Below, one piece after another: positions 14,563-27,000 of a stretch of 64,000 nucleotides of DNA. A program made the translations under genes and the position numbers. The DNA comes from Phalacrocorax aristotelis (Eukaryota; Chordata; Aves; Suliformes; Phalacrocoracidae), in assembly GCF_949628215.1 (NCBI RefSeq), contig NC_134287.1:22451501-22515500 (forward strand), given 5' to 3'. The notes under the pieces are model-generated. The model had not been told where the DNA came from. It searched no databases and saw only the letters and a program-made list of their open reading frames with translations. Position 1 is the first letter of the stretch; each line of letters opens with the position of its first letter.

Positions 14563-14984
14563 CTGCCACCGGTCAAAATTTAGATTTTGAATGTACCTTT
14601 CACCCACATCTGGAAATGGCTGACTTTAGGCTTGGATTTTGTGGGGCTCCAAAGCCTGCCATAAAATGTGGTGGCCCAGAGGGGGATTTGCAGTCAGAGG
14701 AGAGCAGAGCACCACAGCCCAGGTTTTGCTGAGCCACTTTGCCTCACCCTTCCTGCAACCCCTCGTTTCAACCAGAGCTGCGTGGTTACAAACATGTCTG
14801 CTCTCAGGTTTTGATGGTTTTAAACTGTTGCAAAGTTGACCAAGAAAAAAGGGAGAGGTCGGGCAGGGCAGAGAAGCCTGAATCTGCAGAGCTGAGCAGG
14901 AAGGAGCAGCGGTGCTGCTGGCCCCATCCAGCACAGGGCATGCCTCTGTTTGAGACATCGCCAGTGTTAAAGGCAAATTAAAAG

Positions 14985-15130
14985 CACATTAGAGGAGGAA
15001 TCGCAAGATTTTCGACAAAAGGTTATGGAGGAGTGACGCAGGGCAAATGGCTTCATTTAATATACACTTACAAGTATTGCAGAGGGATGTAAGCATCAAT
15101 TTGACAAAATTATTGCAGGACTAAAAGGCT
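14985..15130. promoter_or_regulatory. Candidate conserved non-coding element
   Basis: A short stretch with TTTAATATACACTTACAAG, CATCAATTTGACAAAATTAT and similar AT-rich words packed closely between GC-richer flanks, and no coding potential. It may be a regulatory element. The evidence is compositional only. Confidence 0.2.
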
Positions 15131-17660
15131 CCGGGGAGCCAGCTCGGCTGGGGAGGAGCGCGTTTGAGAGCAGAAACTCCATTACCTCTGCATTGCTCCT
15201 AAGTGACACAGCGTCAGTAAAAGAGGGCATTACAGGAGAGTGATGCAAATTTTAACAACTGGAGTGTTGGAAAACCCTTGCCTGGCCCATGGGGATGCTT
15301 CTCCCGCCTGGCACTGCGGGAGGTCGTGGTACCAACCTCCACGGGAAGATGGGCAAAGCCAAGAGATAAGCTTGTGCCAAAGAGGCTTTCCATTTATGCT
15401 AGGGCAGAAAAAAGAAAAAGCAATAGTTCAGGCAGATGAGAGAGGTTAATGGCTGTGTGCAGAAAGCAGGGCCTCGGCTCGCCCTTTCACTGTGGCGGGA
15501 ACAAGGAAACTAAAATTTCCAACTAGAAATCACCAAAATGAGAAGTAACATCTTAAAACCAGGGAGTTTTTCCCGGGAAGCTGGCACTTTCCACCCTGAG
15601 CGAGTGCGGAGAGGGGCGCGGGGAGCAGCTGTGGGAAGCGTGACGTCTCCATCGCTCCTTGCTTTACCTCCCTGGTTAATTGGTCATAACAGCGGCTATT
15701 TCTTGTCTGGAATAAATGAGGTGTCACGTTCCTGGGACAGTGCTGCGGAACCAGCGTGTGCTCACCCTCCCAGCACCAGCCAGAAGAATATAGCTCAGAA
15801 AGCACTATGGGAAAGGAGTCTGAAGGCAGAATTTAATTGGCCTTATACGTCCAACCCCCTCTTCCAACAGCCACAAACTTCTTCCCGAGCATCCTTCGGT
15901 TTGGCGTTTAACTGTTTCCAAGCCAGGCAGCCCAAAATCCCACCAGAGTCAGTGACTGCAAACGTCCCAGAGGCGCTGGAGACGTGCTGCTGGGGAGGCG
16001 GCAGGGTTTTGTCGGTGAGCGGAGCTCCTCGGAGCACCCACATAAGAAAGGGCAGAGGGGGAAGCCTTGACGCCACGTTTAGTCCATGCCTTCTGAACAA
16101 CCAGCTCTCTCTTGCTCGCCAGAGACACAAAAACTACACCAGTTTTGTTTGCAAATGTAATGAATCATTCTCACCACAGCCTTTCCAAGGCTTTTCAAGC
16201 ATATGTTAACTACTGCGATGGGAGGGATGGGCTCAGGCAACAACACAGGAGACGGCGGATCCCTCCTCCACCCGGCAGATTGCAGTACCACAGCCCCAGC
16301 AGCGCGGCGAAGGGGATGCTGCCCTGCGGCAGCCCCCCCCCCCGGCCTCCAGCACATCACCTGGGGAAACGGGATGGGGCTGGGCGGCCAAAATCTTTGA
16401 AAGGCCCCACGACAGCACCCGGGAAACCCAGACTTCCCCAGTTAACACGGCAGTGAGCAGTTTTTTGGCTAGAGCTCTCTAAGAACAGAAGTAACTTAAA
16501 CAGCAGGTCTAGAAAGACCTTGTGCATTAAATGGGTTTATTATTTCCTGAGCTCTAAAGCCTCTGTTTTCTAACCAAATGCTTCCCTTTTTATCAGGAGA
16601 TGAAAAGAACGAGGAGTTTTTGGAAATGGTTGATTATACGTACGTATGAGTACACTAGGCTGCTTGATGAAGCTGGTAGATGAGAAATTTATATTTATCC
16701 TAAACCAATCAGCTGCTTTGTTATCCCCATTTTCTGGGGACTTTTCACAGCTCCCTTTGCAAAAGGCCCGACGCATGAAACGCGCTGCCCGCGGCCGTCA
16801 GCTGCGCCCCAGCACGCGTGCGTCCACGCAGGGGACAGACAGCGGGACGGAGACAACCGCAGTGGCCACGAGCACGGGGAGCAGCGGGATGTCCTGCACT
16901 GATGCGGCCGGGAGGTCTCCTGTGGGCTCAAACACAAAGCAGTCAGAGACTTGCCGCAGCACTCGCAGCCCTGCCGTACGCTTCAACCCACGCGACGGGG
17001 AGCTCGCTTTGTCTCCAACAAGCCGATTGTAGCAAGCGTCACTGGGGATTGAATGAAAAAAAATCCAAATACACCCATAGCATTTAGAAGTAATGTGAGC
17101 TGACCTGTTCTTTCCCTCTTTTATTTGCTCTGAGAATATTTATGTGAATTCATCTATACAACTGTTTGCAAAAAGCTAACTCCAAAAGTTCCATGTGTGT
17201 AACAGCTGCTGGAATAGAGGTTTTTAAGGTAATTTACAGCAGCACTCCCATCAGAAACGTGTTCTCCTCTCCAAACAGCAGCAGCTCCACAACCCGTGAC
17301 CACTACTCAACTCCCCCTACAAGCAAGAGAGGGAAACCAAACCCGAAGTCTGCACGACTGCACCTTTGACAGCTGCTGAAGACTTTCTTGGGATGCTCAT
17401 GAAACAACAAGTGAGCTCACGAGCCGAGCTGCAGCAGCGTGCGTGCAGAGGGGGCAACGCGGGCACGATGGGCACCCACCCAGCCAGGGCGAACCCCCCC
17501 AGCACACAGGCACCCTGCCCCAGCCTCCTCGAGCAGATCTTGCCTTGAACTAGTGAAGGGAAATATTTTTTTCCAGCTCATCATGGCAGACAACTGAATT
17601 AAAAGCGCATCTCACATCCGTGTGCCTTGTGCTGCGTTTCTTTTCTAAACCAAGAAGGAC

Positions 17661-18251
17661 AACAGGGTGCTGGGTTGCATCAAACAGGGCATCGCCAGCA
17701 GAGAGAAAGAAGTCATCATCCCGCTCTACTCAGCGCTGGTCAGGCTACACCTGGAGTCCTGTGTCCAGTTCTGGTCCCCACTGTGCAAAAAGGATGTGGC
17801 CAGGCTGGAAGGGGCCCAGAGAAGGGCCGCCAAGATGATCCAAGGACTGGGAAGCTGCCATAGAGGACAGGCTGGTAGAACTGGGTTTGTTGAGCCCTGA
17901 GAAAAGGAGGCTCAGAGGGGATCTCGTCACCGTGTACCAGCACTTAAGGGGCAGCTACAAAGAAGGTGGAGACTCCCTTTTTACATGGGGTCACCTGGAG
18001 AGGACAAGGGGGATGGACACAAGTTGCCCTTGGGGAGATTCCGATCGGACACCAGAGGGACATTTTTCACACTGAGGACAGTCACCGTTGGAATAATCTC
18101 CCCAGGGAAGGGGTTGCCTCGGCCACGTTGGGCACCTTCAGGAGTCGGCTGGACAGGGTGCTGGGCCGTCTTGTCTAGACTGTGCTTATCCTAGAAAGGT
18201 TGGACTGGATGACCCCTGAGGTCCCTTCCCACCTGGGATTCTGGGATTCTT
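17661..18251 (+). mobile_element. CR1 LINE with degraded reverse transcriptase C-terminus
   Basis: This is the longest CR1 copy in the window, about 590 bases in sense on the plus strand. It opens with codons for [20 protein letters not shown] and [16 protein letters not shown], typical of the C-terminal reverse transcriptase region of CR1 ORF2, and later shows [19 protein letters not shown] and WNNLPREG. These pieces lie in different frames, so at least two frameshifts break the reading frame. The copy ends with GGTTGGACTGGATGACCCC, CCCTTCCCACC and two GGGATTCT terminal units. The 5' two-thirds of the element is missing. It is inactive and is not a host gene. Confidence 0.93.
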
Positions 18252-19044
18252 GTTGCTAAAAATATTTTGATTGCAAATGCAATCCACTGCCTATATTTTT
18301 GAAAATCGTTAAGTAGGAAAGCCAAACCAGGCATACTGCGCTAGGGAATGATATCTGGGGTAGGGGGACAGGGAAGCGAGCGGGGCAAGCAGCTCCTTTG
18401 AGTTAGCAACAATAATTTGCTGCTGTCAGCAGAGTGCGGGAAGGGAGACAGCCCTGCAGGCTTGGGCATCCCTTTGCACCTCTGTCACCATGGCGTGGCT
18501 TCTAAATCAAGTCCAGAGATAATTAAAAAAATGTTATTCCTTTTATAAGACAGGATGCCCCATATCTGGGCTGCAGATACCAACCCAGCCAAGGGATGGC
18601 TGCAGGATTTACCAGTGGTGGAGAGCTGGCTGGGCTAAATAGCTAGGCAGCTCTGAACCACGTATCCCCTTTTTTATCCCCCCAAGCATAAATTACCAGT
18701 TATTACCATAACTGCAGCAAGAGAGAGAGGGGAAAACAAAAGTCAAATGAGCTAAACTGTAAACAGAGACACTTTTTGAAAAAGATAAGTGTGAGGTAAG
18801 TGAAGCAAAACTGGCTTAAACACAGGGGAGAGCGGATAATCGAGTTCAGGAATTAAAGTGAAAAGTAGGAGACGGAGTTTAGAAGGATGCCTGGCGAGCA
18901 GCATACCAAAAGATCAGGAAAGTCAAGTCAAGGATAATCTGATCCCAGCAGGATTTGTGCGAAGTGCTGTTCTCTGACTACAAACGCTCTCCTTGGGCCT
19001 ATTTAGGACTTTCACTGTTATTTTGGCTTATTGATAAATGCTGT

Positions 19045-19390
19045 CACGCTTTCCGGCGCGGTGACGGGTTTCAGACGAGCCGTAGAAGAACAGGAACTTG
19101 CGATGGATTACGGTGGCCTGACCACACGCTTCTGCGTGTGGAGATGCTGCCCTGAGCGCACGCAGGTACCCGCCAGCTTCCAGCTTGTCCAAGACCCAGA
19201 AAAATTTCAGCTCCAGCCTTTCAACTGAATTCTACGTTTACTGGGGGCGCTTTGGCTTTGCGGCGCTCGGGGCAGCGCGGGCAACGACGACGGAAAGAGG
19301 GCCCCAGAAGGATGTAACCGCGCGCCCCGTTCCTGCCGCGGGCCCGGGGCGGCAGGGCACGCGCTCTCGCTTCCCCCTGTTCTTCCTGCT
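19045..19390. promoter_or_regulatory. CpG-dense peak in gene-free flank
   Basis: About 345 bases with roughly thirty CpGs, concentrated at 19245-19385, where runs such as GCGCGG, CGACGACG and CGCGCG occur. It stands out against CpG-poor neighbours. A promoter of an unannotated non-coding transcript is possible. I see no clear TATA box, initiator or splice donor that would settle direction. Confidence 0.4.
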
Positions 19391-20221
19391 ATTTTTAAGG
19401 GGCTGTTGCAGCCAGTCTAGGACCATTCTGAGTGGAGAGGGAAGCAGAGGAGATGGTAGAGGTAATATCAATTTTTCTGTTAGTCTCCACAAAGCAGTAT
19501 GACTCCCAATCTGGTAGCGTTCATTTTCAAGTGTATTGCTTTGACAAGGCTGTACCCACACAACAACGCATTGCAGGTGGAGCTCGCGCTGGACTGCAAA
19601 GTGGTTCTACACTGGCCTGAGCTCAGCAGGGGGCTAGGCTACGAGCTAAGTGGTTTTTATATTTGCTGTTTTGGAGGACAGGAGCTTTGGCATCTGGTTG
19701 TACGTGTTTCGTCTCAACAGCCCCGCCGGGGGCTTTCTCCAACAGCAAGGGCTTGCAGCTCTGCTGCTGTTATGGGGAGATGAACCAACTTTGGGTCCAA
19801 GGGGCCATGGCTGGAGCCCTGCCTGCCACAGCCCGGCCTGCCAGGCCTTCTAGCACCCCAGGTTCATATGGCATATGGATTTCCATGGGTAGGGCTCAGC
19901 CAGCTCATCACCTGGGGCTGCCCTCTGCGTTACGGGGGATTTTGTTAATACTGCGACCTGCTGGCGTGCTGGTTCATGAAGTAATTTGCTTCAAGGTTAA
20001 AAAAAAAAAATGTCAGCCCAGAGAAAAGCTTGGAAAATTCAGGCACGCCTGAGCAAAACATGGGTGCACAGCCCAACGGCCACACTGAAAAACGGGGGGT
20101 CTCTACATCTGAGGGCTCAAAGGGCGGCACGTCCAGCCACCCTGGTCCCCGGCCCTCCCGCAAACTGAACCACAGCCTCGGCCTCCAGAGAGGGAAAAGC
20201 AATGGTGTGGGGAAACGGGTT

Positions 20222-20420
20222 CGTTCTTAAAGGCTTGGGAAAGGCATGTGTGCCTCCGGCCGCTGGCTTAGCAGAGGTGGCTCAGGCGGTGCGCGATTGC
20301 TGCGTCGCGTTTTCGTCTGCTCCCCGCTGCGGGGGCGGCGGAGCCCGGACCAAGCACCCTCGCTCTGCTTGAGCGGCGTAAGCCCTGAGCTCATGGCTGG
20401 GGGGACCCACAGTCCTGCCC
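20222..20420. promoter_or_regulatory. Second CpG-dense peak
   Basis: About 200 bases with roughly eighteen CpGs, including GTGCGCGATTG and GTCGCGTTTTCG, lying 0.8 kb right of the peak at 19.05-19.39 kb. It could be part of the same regulatory unit. No gene was recognised next to it. Confidence 0.35.
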
Positions 20421-23400
20421 CGCAGCCGAGGGGAGCCACCCACTACCTGGGGTTTTCCTTGTTTCTCAAGGAAATGCAGAGCTGTTGAGGCTACACTGTC
20501 AGCCGTGCATCTGCCTGTCCTCCAGCTTAACACACGTTCAGGCGCTTGCTCTCCCTTCCAGTCCCGACCAGCTGACTTTCTGTGGCCAGAAGGAAGAGAA
20601 GAGCATCTTCTTTAATTAAAACCCGGGAACATTTCCCCGAATTGCTGGGAAGATGCAGGGATGCAGTGTGAAGGTATACTGTACATTTTCTTATTAAAAG
20701 CGTCATGTCAGAAGTACAAGAACTAGAGCTGTTGCATATTTCATATTAGACTACCCTTAGCAGCACGCAAGACAGCCATGAAGATTGCTTTAGAAATTAT
20801 TCTAGCTGTGGAACATCAGCTAAAGGTGGCTCAATTTATTATTTTTTTTAAAAAAAACTTTGGAGTGATGTCACTATATTAATATCTATATATATATGAT
20901 GTATATATCGTATATTCATTTGCTGTAAAGTAGGTGTCAGACTAGCTATAAACCCAACACATGGGTTGGGTAATTACCGTTACTCACAGTAGCAGCTAAG
21001 ACTATTTAATAAAGTATATATTTAGCATAGCAGTCAGAATAAATGTTTGTTTATAGAAATAGAAATAAAACCCATGTGCAAAACCATCTGCTTCTGTCAT
21101 TACTGTCAGAAGGAACTGAGTTACTACCAGCCACCTACCATCAGCTTTACCATGGGTTTGCATCGTTGTGATTGAAATTATCAAGGGCATCAGCCACAAT
21201 AGGTTCTCCAGTTTGTTTTGCTTTGCTTGGCTCTTTTTCATTTCACCGGGAATCAGGCTGGAGCTGGCTGGACTGAAAAACAACGTTTCTGATTTACTTG
21301 GACCAAAACCAGCTTTTTGCTGGGCTTCCTGTAGCGGGTCGCCCTTGGGGATGCTCGTACGGGGGCGGGGACCTCGGTGCCCGGCTCTCTGCCCGCCCAC
21401 TCCAGGGCCGATCTCACAACATGCCACAGTAAAGGAATACATTGATTTTTTGCCTCTTCCTTAAGGTACAGGTCCCATCGCCGGGAGACAGTCTGCTAAA
21501 TACACAAAGTGCCACTGCAGAAAATAAGCGAGGTTCGAAATATAATGTATTGTCTTCCTGAGTACTACAGACAGACCGGTGGGGTAAAACTTATCTTGCC
21601 TGCTGTTTCAAAATAAATATATTAAAGAAAGTATCAAAAAACCCCACCTCCTCGTTATTCTGTCCAACACTACCAAATTCCAGTTGGAAAACACAATGGT
21701 CTTATCACCATGAAGGTTTTTATCATGGAAAGATAATCACGACCTACTTATACAGTCCAACAAGCAGCTGACAACTCCACTGAAGGAAATAAAATTCTTT
21801 CTTCTCATAGTTCAAGCCTAACAACCAAGATTAAAGACATCCAGAAACACGGCTAGAAATCTAGAAGCATGTTTTTCGTGCAGTAAGAACTCCTACCCAA
21901 TGCCCCGAGGAACAGACGTGTGACCAGCTCAGGAGGAGCGGTGGGAGCCTGCCGCGACAGAACCACCTGGGTTTGTGATGAGTGGCGGCGGCAGCCACCG
22001 GCACTGGGATGAATAAATCAGCACTGGGCTGTAAACCCACGATTCCTTCTCCTGAATGCACTTCAGCTTACTTTTGGCATTCTGCATAATTTGTATTATA
22101 ATTCCCAGCATATAAAGTAAACAATCTTACGGGGTTTTTGTTTTGTTTTTCCCTAGTCTCTCTCCTGTGGCAAAACTTTTCTTCTCATAGAGGACAAGTA
22201 CAGAATACTTAAAGAGACCAGCAAAATGGAGAGGAAAAAGTTGCCTTTTCTCTTCCCAATCTTCACTTTGGAGAACAACGAACACAAAACTCCACACTCG
22301 GGGTGCAGGTGACCCCGTGATGAGCGCGGCGGGGCACAGCCGAGGCTGCAGACCCTGGCTGTAAAGAGCAGCCCCTTCTTTTAGTGGAAATATTCTGTAC
22401 TGGATAGCCTTGGGGCAGCTCTGAAGGCTGTCCGAGCAACAGGTATTCTGGAAAGAGCCGAGGCCGTGCTCCTGAAGATCACGGGTCCCCAGAGAGGTTG
22501 TTCTTTTACCGCATGGCTCTGGAGTCACGCTGTGAAACTCGTGAAGTCTACACAGTCAAGAGAGCGGCGCAGGTGCTCGCTTTTCCTTTTAACATCTCCC
22601 TACCCGCAACTAAATGCGTTGCTGTAAATCAGGTGTATGAATGACACCCAACGTCGGCACCGCCTTTGAGATCCTCAGCAGTTAAAAACTTATTCTACCT
22701 CGACGCTGTGACACACGGCAGCTTCACGCCAGGCCAACGCATGCCCTTACCTGCACCGTGCACGTCGAGGCACAGCCGTGTGGATCACTCCTACAACACA
22801 TCATAGGAGCAGCCCCACCACCTTTGCACAAGGGGAAATTAGTAGCTTGCATTTTATTTTAAATTAAAAAGCCAAAATAGATTTTTTTTTTTTTTAATTG
22901 CCTAAAGCAGATGCTTTAAGTATAAAGCAGTACATGTTCTTTTTCCAAAGCAACCGAGGGCAATAAAGATTTTGGTGTAACAATTTCGAAAGTTGACATG
23001 CTAGAAACTCTCTTCATTCATAGTAACTGCGGCGACTTTAGCAACATAAAGAGATGGCAGAGATTTGAAAGATTTAGTAATTTTTAATTAGCCAATATTG
23101 GTGCAAATTGGCACTGACGAAAGTATTACCCGTTGAGTGCATCTGCCACCCATAACTCTTCCCTGTGAAAAGCCAAAGCCCCCGTCAGCGCTTCAGCTGT
23201 TCTTGTCTGCTCGAAATGTCAGAAGCACAGAGACGATCAGTTCTGCTTTACGGAGACCTTTCATTGCTCATCAACAACAGCAATTTATTACTCACTCAAC
23301 GAATTCCCGCCTAAGTGATTCCAATACAAAGAAATTAACTTTACTTTCAGGTCACCGGCATTAAGTTGCTGCGGTGGGTATGTGAGAGAAGCCCGGCGGC

Positions 23401-23795
23401 GGCTGCAGGCGGCAGCAGCCTGACCTCGGCTCTCCACGTGCAAGGGGCTCAGAATATAACCTCCCCTGCACACAGGCTGCTGGGCGTTTCGCAGCTCGGA
23501 GCCGTGCTCCGCGTACGCAGATCCCACTGCAAAGCCACAAGGGAGTCGGCGGAAAGGCTCAGCGGAGAATTCAGACACGCTGAGCACCCCTGTTGCCTTG
23601 CGAAGGAAAATGCAAGGCAGCCCTCTCCCACGTCGCCCTCAGGCCTGAGCCGCCACCGCCCCCGGGGCTCATCGGGACAACGGCACGGATGGGAAGTCAC
23701 CTCGGGGGAAAAAGCTACAGCATCACTTACATGTGACTGCTTTGAGGCCAGAATAATCCAGGGAGATTGCCACGGCTGAGAACAACGTCTGCTTA

Positions 23796-24030
23796 GAATA
23801 ACAGAATCATTTAGGTTGATCTTAAAGGTCTTTTCCATCAAGTCCAACCGTTAACCCAGCACTGCCAAGTCCACCACTAACCACATCCCCAAGCGCCACG
23901 TCTACACGTCTTTTAAATATCTCCAGGGATGGCGACTCAACCATTCCCTGGGCAGCCTGTTCCAGCGCTTGACAATACTTTCAGTGAAGAAATTGTCCCT
24001 AATACCCAATGTAAACCTCCGCCTTGAGAA
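23796..24030 (-). mobile_element. CR1 LINE fragment, reversed
   Basis: About 235 bases of CR1 3' end in minus orientation. On the plus strand it begins near AACAGAATCATTTAGGTTGA, passes AAGTCCAACCGTTAACCCAG and GGGATGGCGACTCAACCATT, and fades near 24030. The encoded minus-strand remnant includes VKRWNRLPREW, the usual end of the CR1 polymerase. The copy is 5'-truncated and its upstream limit is approximate. Confidence 0.9.
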
Positions 24031-27000
24031 GCAGCAGAGGGTGAGGGCTTGTGCTTTGTACCATTTTTGCAGACACCAGGTGTCCGTGACCCACGGAGGC
24101 ACACGTGCCAGCCGCAGGCAGCTGTGTTGCCCAGATACCAGATAAAGCCTCGTGAGGCTCCTCTTGGGCTGTTCCCCAACTCAGCACGAAGCACACGGGC
24201 TGCCTGGGAAGTAGGTTCTCCCAAAAAAATCTCCAGGACAAATGTGGACTGATTACAGCATCGTTGTTATCTGTGCTGCATTCAGCTGTGCATCTTTGGA
24301 GTTACCAGGTGATTATATATTAGGTCTTGAAGAATGAGGATGTTTCAGTGCTGAAAATTATTTCATCCCTCCTGTAAGGAGGCCAGATACTCATGAAACC
24401 TGAGGCTTTTCTGATAGGGAAAAGAGAGGAATTTACAACTTGCAAGAATTAAGCACCATAGGGATCTCTCATAAGACAGGATCCCACCCCAAGAGACTGG
24501 TGCTGCAGATGACAAGCGACAACGGCCCCCACTACTCCAAGTTAATTAAACACAGAGCAAACCACATAGTGAATGTGCTTTTTCAGGATGTTTTTCCCCT
24601 CCTCTACTGCTTCTCAGAGGGGGATGCAGGGATGGCCAGGTTCCAAAGATGCAGTGATACACTCAAAAAGAAGAATAAGATCCAAGAGAAGGTGTTCGGG
24701 TAGCTGACCTACCTTTCAGCTTCTCACTGGTCCGAGGAGGACAGGAGGGACCTCCCAGAGCAGCTCGTCCTGCCCAGGAAAGCTGTTTGCTGGAGGCGGT
24801 GGGCAGGAGGGGTTTCCTCAGCTGCACACCCAGCCTGGATGGCCACCAGCGCTGACCGACCCTCCCTCCCCTAACGCAGTAACACCGTTTTGGCACTGCC
24901 GCCCTCCAGCAGAGAGTCACACGCAACTCCAGAACAGAGGTGCTTCCTCCCGGGTGTTGCCCATCATCACGTCTTGCTGGTTTTAGCTGCGACGCGCGTC
25001 AGCATCGTATGCCGTGCCGCTCCTCAGGGCTGAGCGGGACCGGGAATGAAATCAAAAAGTCCCTCTAGAAGGTATTAGATGAGGAAACGGAAGAGAAGAG
25101 AGCACTCTCCAGTGGTCTGTAAATAATACATTTTAATTAAGGCCTGAATTTCACCTTAGGCCACTTACAAAAACTTAGGAATGAATTAAACACCTTTAAT
25201 CTCCTTTAGGATTATAAGTACTAAATGGCAACAGAGTGGAAAGAAGAACCATTGCACATTGTGCTGCCAAACCCAGCTCGTCAGCATTGCTCCAGCTCTT
25301 CTAAAGTGTCTGGTTTTGCTGTTTTACGGCCTTCCTAGGCAAAACATCCAAACACGCTTCCTCTAACCACGGCTGAGCTCTGGCACAGCCTGCTCCCCCT
25401 CTTCGTGCCCGTCACCCCGCTCCAAGCACACTCTTCACCCTCAAAAGCATGATGAGGCGGCGCAGGGAAGAGGATCTCCCCCGCTTGGTAACGTTACTGC
25501 TGCTCTGAATATTCTTGACAAAACATTAGCGGCTTTTGTTTAAAAATAAAAACATACTGTTGCAATTTGTAAGGAGAGCTATGCAGGTTACACACCAACC
25601 TCCAGTTGGCTACGTCTGAATTATTAAATCAATATTTTATTCTTCGAGGAGGAAGAATATCACATCTTATGGAAAATTATTTTTAATACAAACAAAAGAC
25701 AGGCCTTGAAAGTCTCAGCCTACTGTGCTCAGAATCACAGCCTTTTCAGATGTAGAAGGTCTTTATTAAAAATGCTCTTTAAAGTTAAATATATTCTTGT
25801 TTTTCATGCAGTGCTTGTTCCAAGCTGAAACACTGCTTCCCTGTGATGCCAGGGAAAAGCTTTTCTCTTCAAAGTAGGAGAAGGAGAAATACATTAAAAA
25901 GACATTTTGCTTCATCAGGTAAAGCCTGATCTAGGAACACGGCAACATCACGCTTGCAGCTTGCCTTCCAGACCGCTGCGCCCGGCACGGTGCGGGGCTG
26001 CCCGGGATTTCCTAACGCTCCTCTCTCCTTCGGCCTTCCTTGTCGAGTCGCTCCGCTGCTTTTTGGGCAGTGAAGGTGTGATTTAGTATCGGTAGGAGTT
26101 TACGCTGCTCACACAGTTGGGGGAAGGTGGTGAAGACTGTACCCTACAGCAAGTGCTCCTTGGAGTTCTTTTATTTGGTTTTATATATTTGAGGAGGAGA
26201 CGCTGCAGGAGAAGTTTGAGGAAGAGTCAGTGGAGGTTCTCACGTCGGGAAGGACAATATTGGAATTTAAATCTCACCACAATTGCGCTCTGCCATGAAA
26301 GCGACAACAGAGAGGATCTCACAGGAGAGCTGCTCTAGCCACATGCATAACAAAAATTACTAAGAAAGAAGACATCATGTTAAGAATAGGTTTGATAAAC
26401 GCTGGGAATCATGTCAAAGAGCCAGTTTCATATAAGGGGAAAAAACCAAGCAATTTTGATTGGTTAATCCCAAAGTGGTTTGGTTCAAAGTCAATGACGG
26501 CTAAAGAAAAACAGATTCCAAGAGGTAAATGTGGAAAAATTAATTTAGAAAGACACAGACTAGTCCTTACAGCGCAGCAACTTGTATGTAAAGCAGAACT
26601 AGAGACTCTTTGGTTCAATTGAAAAGACGCCTGAAATTTGCACCTCAAGCCAGAGTGAGAACTCACAAGGACAGGCTTTTTTCTCTCTAGATAAACAAGT
26701 TCACAAAGATGGGGGAGTGTTCAGAGCCTGCAAATAAATTAAAAAAAAAAAAGCTGGATCAGCAAAGAAAGCTGTATCTTATTTTTTTTTAATCAGAAGC
26801 CAACTCAAAAAAAAAAAAATCAACTACAGAAGACATTGTGATCTGTATCTTGAAAAGCTTTTTCAGAATTAAATACTGGCAAATTATCCAGTTTTATAAA
26901 CAGAGAGAATAAAAGGGGGATGGTGTTGTGATCTTCAGCGAAGACGAGAGGACAGGAGCAGCTGTCTAACTGTTGTTTAAAAAAAAATAATCCATCATTT

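Larger units (their letters stand above)
11192..17660. other. Gene-free flank between two CR1 copies
   Basis: No gene was recognised. CpG-rich patches lie at about 12880-12970 and 14300-14370, a C11 run at 16333-16343, and the G-quadruplex motif and poly(A) run are listed separately. The 223-codon open frame at 15538-16209 has no familiar domain and is opposed by frames on the other strand. Confidence 0.6.
18252..23795. other. Gene-free flank with CpG peaks
   Basis: No gene was recognised. Besides the two CpG peaks listed separately, there is an alternating TA-rich tract at about 20878-20915 and a T14 run at 22882-22895. The remainder looks like ordinary intergenic sequence. Confidence 0.6.

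Noticed and set aside
15538..16209. Open frame of 223 codons on the plus strand
   Set aside because: No recognisable domain, no splice context, composition like surrounding DNA, and long opposing frames on the minus strand. A chance frame in GC-rich sequence is more likely.
17667..18194. Several overlapping plus-strand frames that look protein-like
   Set aside because: They are remnants of the CR1 polymerase C-terminus, broken by frameshifts, not a host gene.
24031..24240. Possible extension of the reversed CR1 copy beyond 24030
   Set aside because: After about 24030 I could no longer match the expected CR1 sequence with confidence, so the element was ended there.
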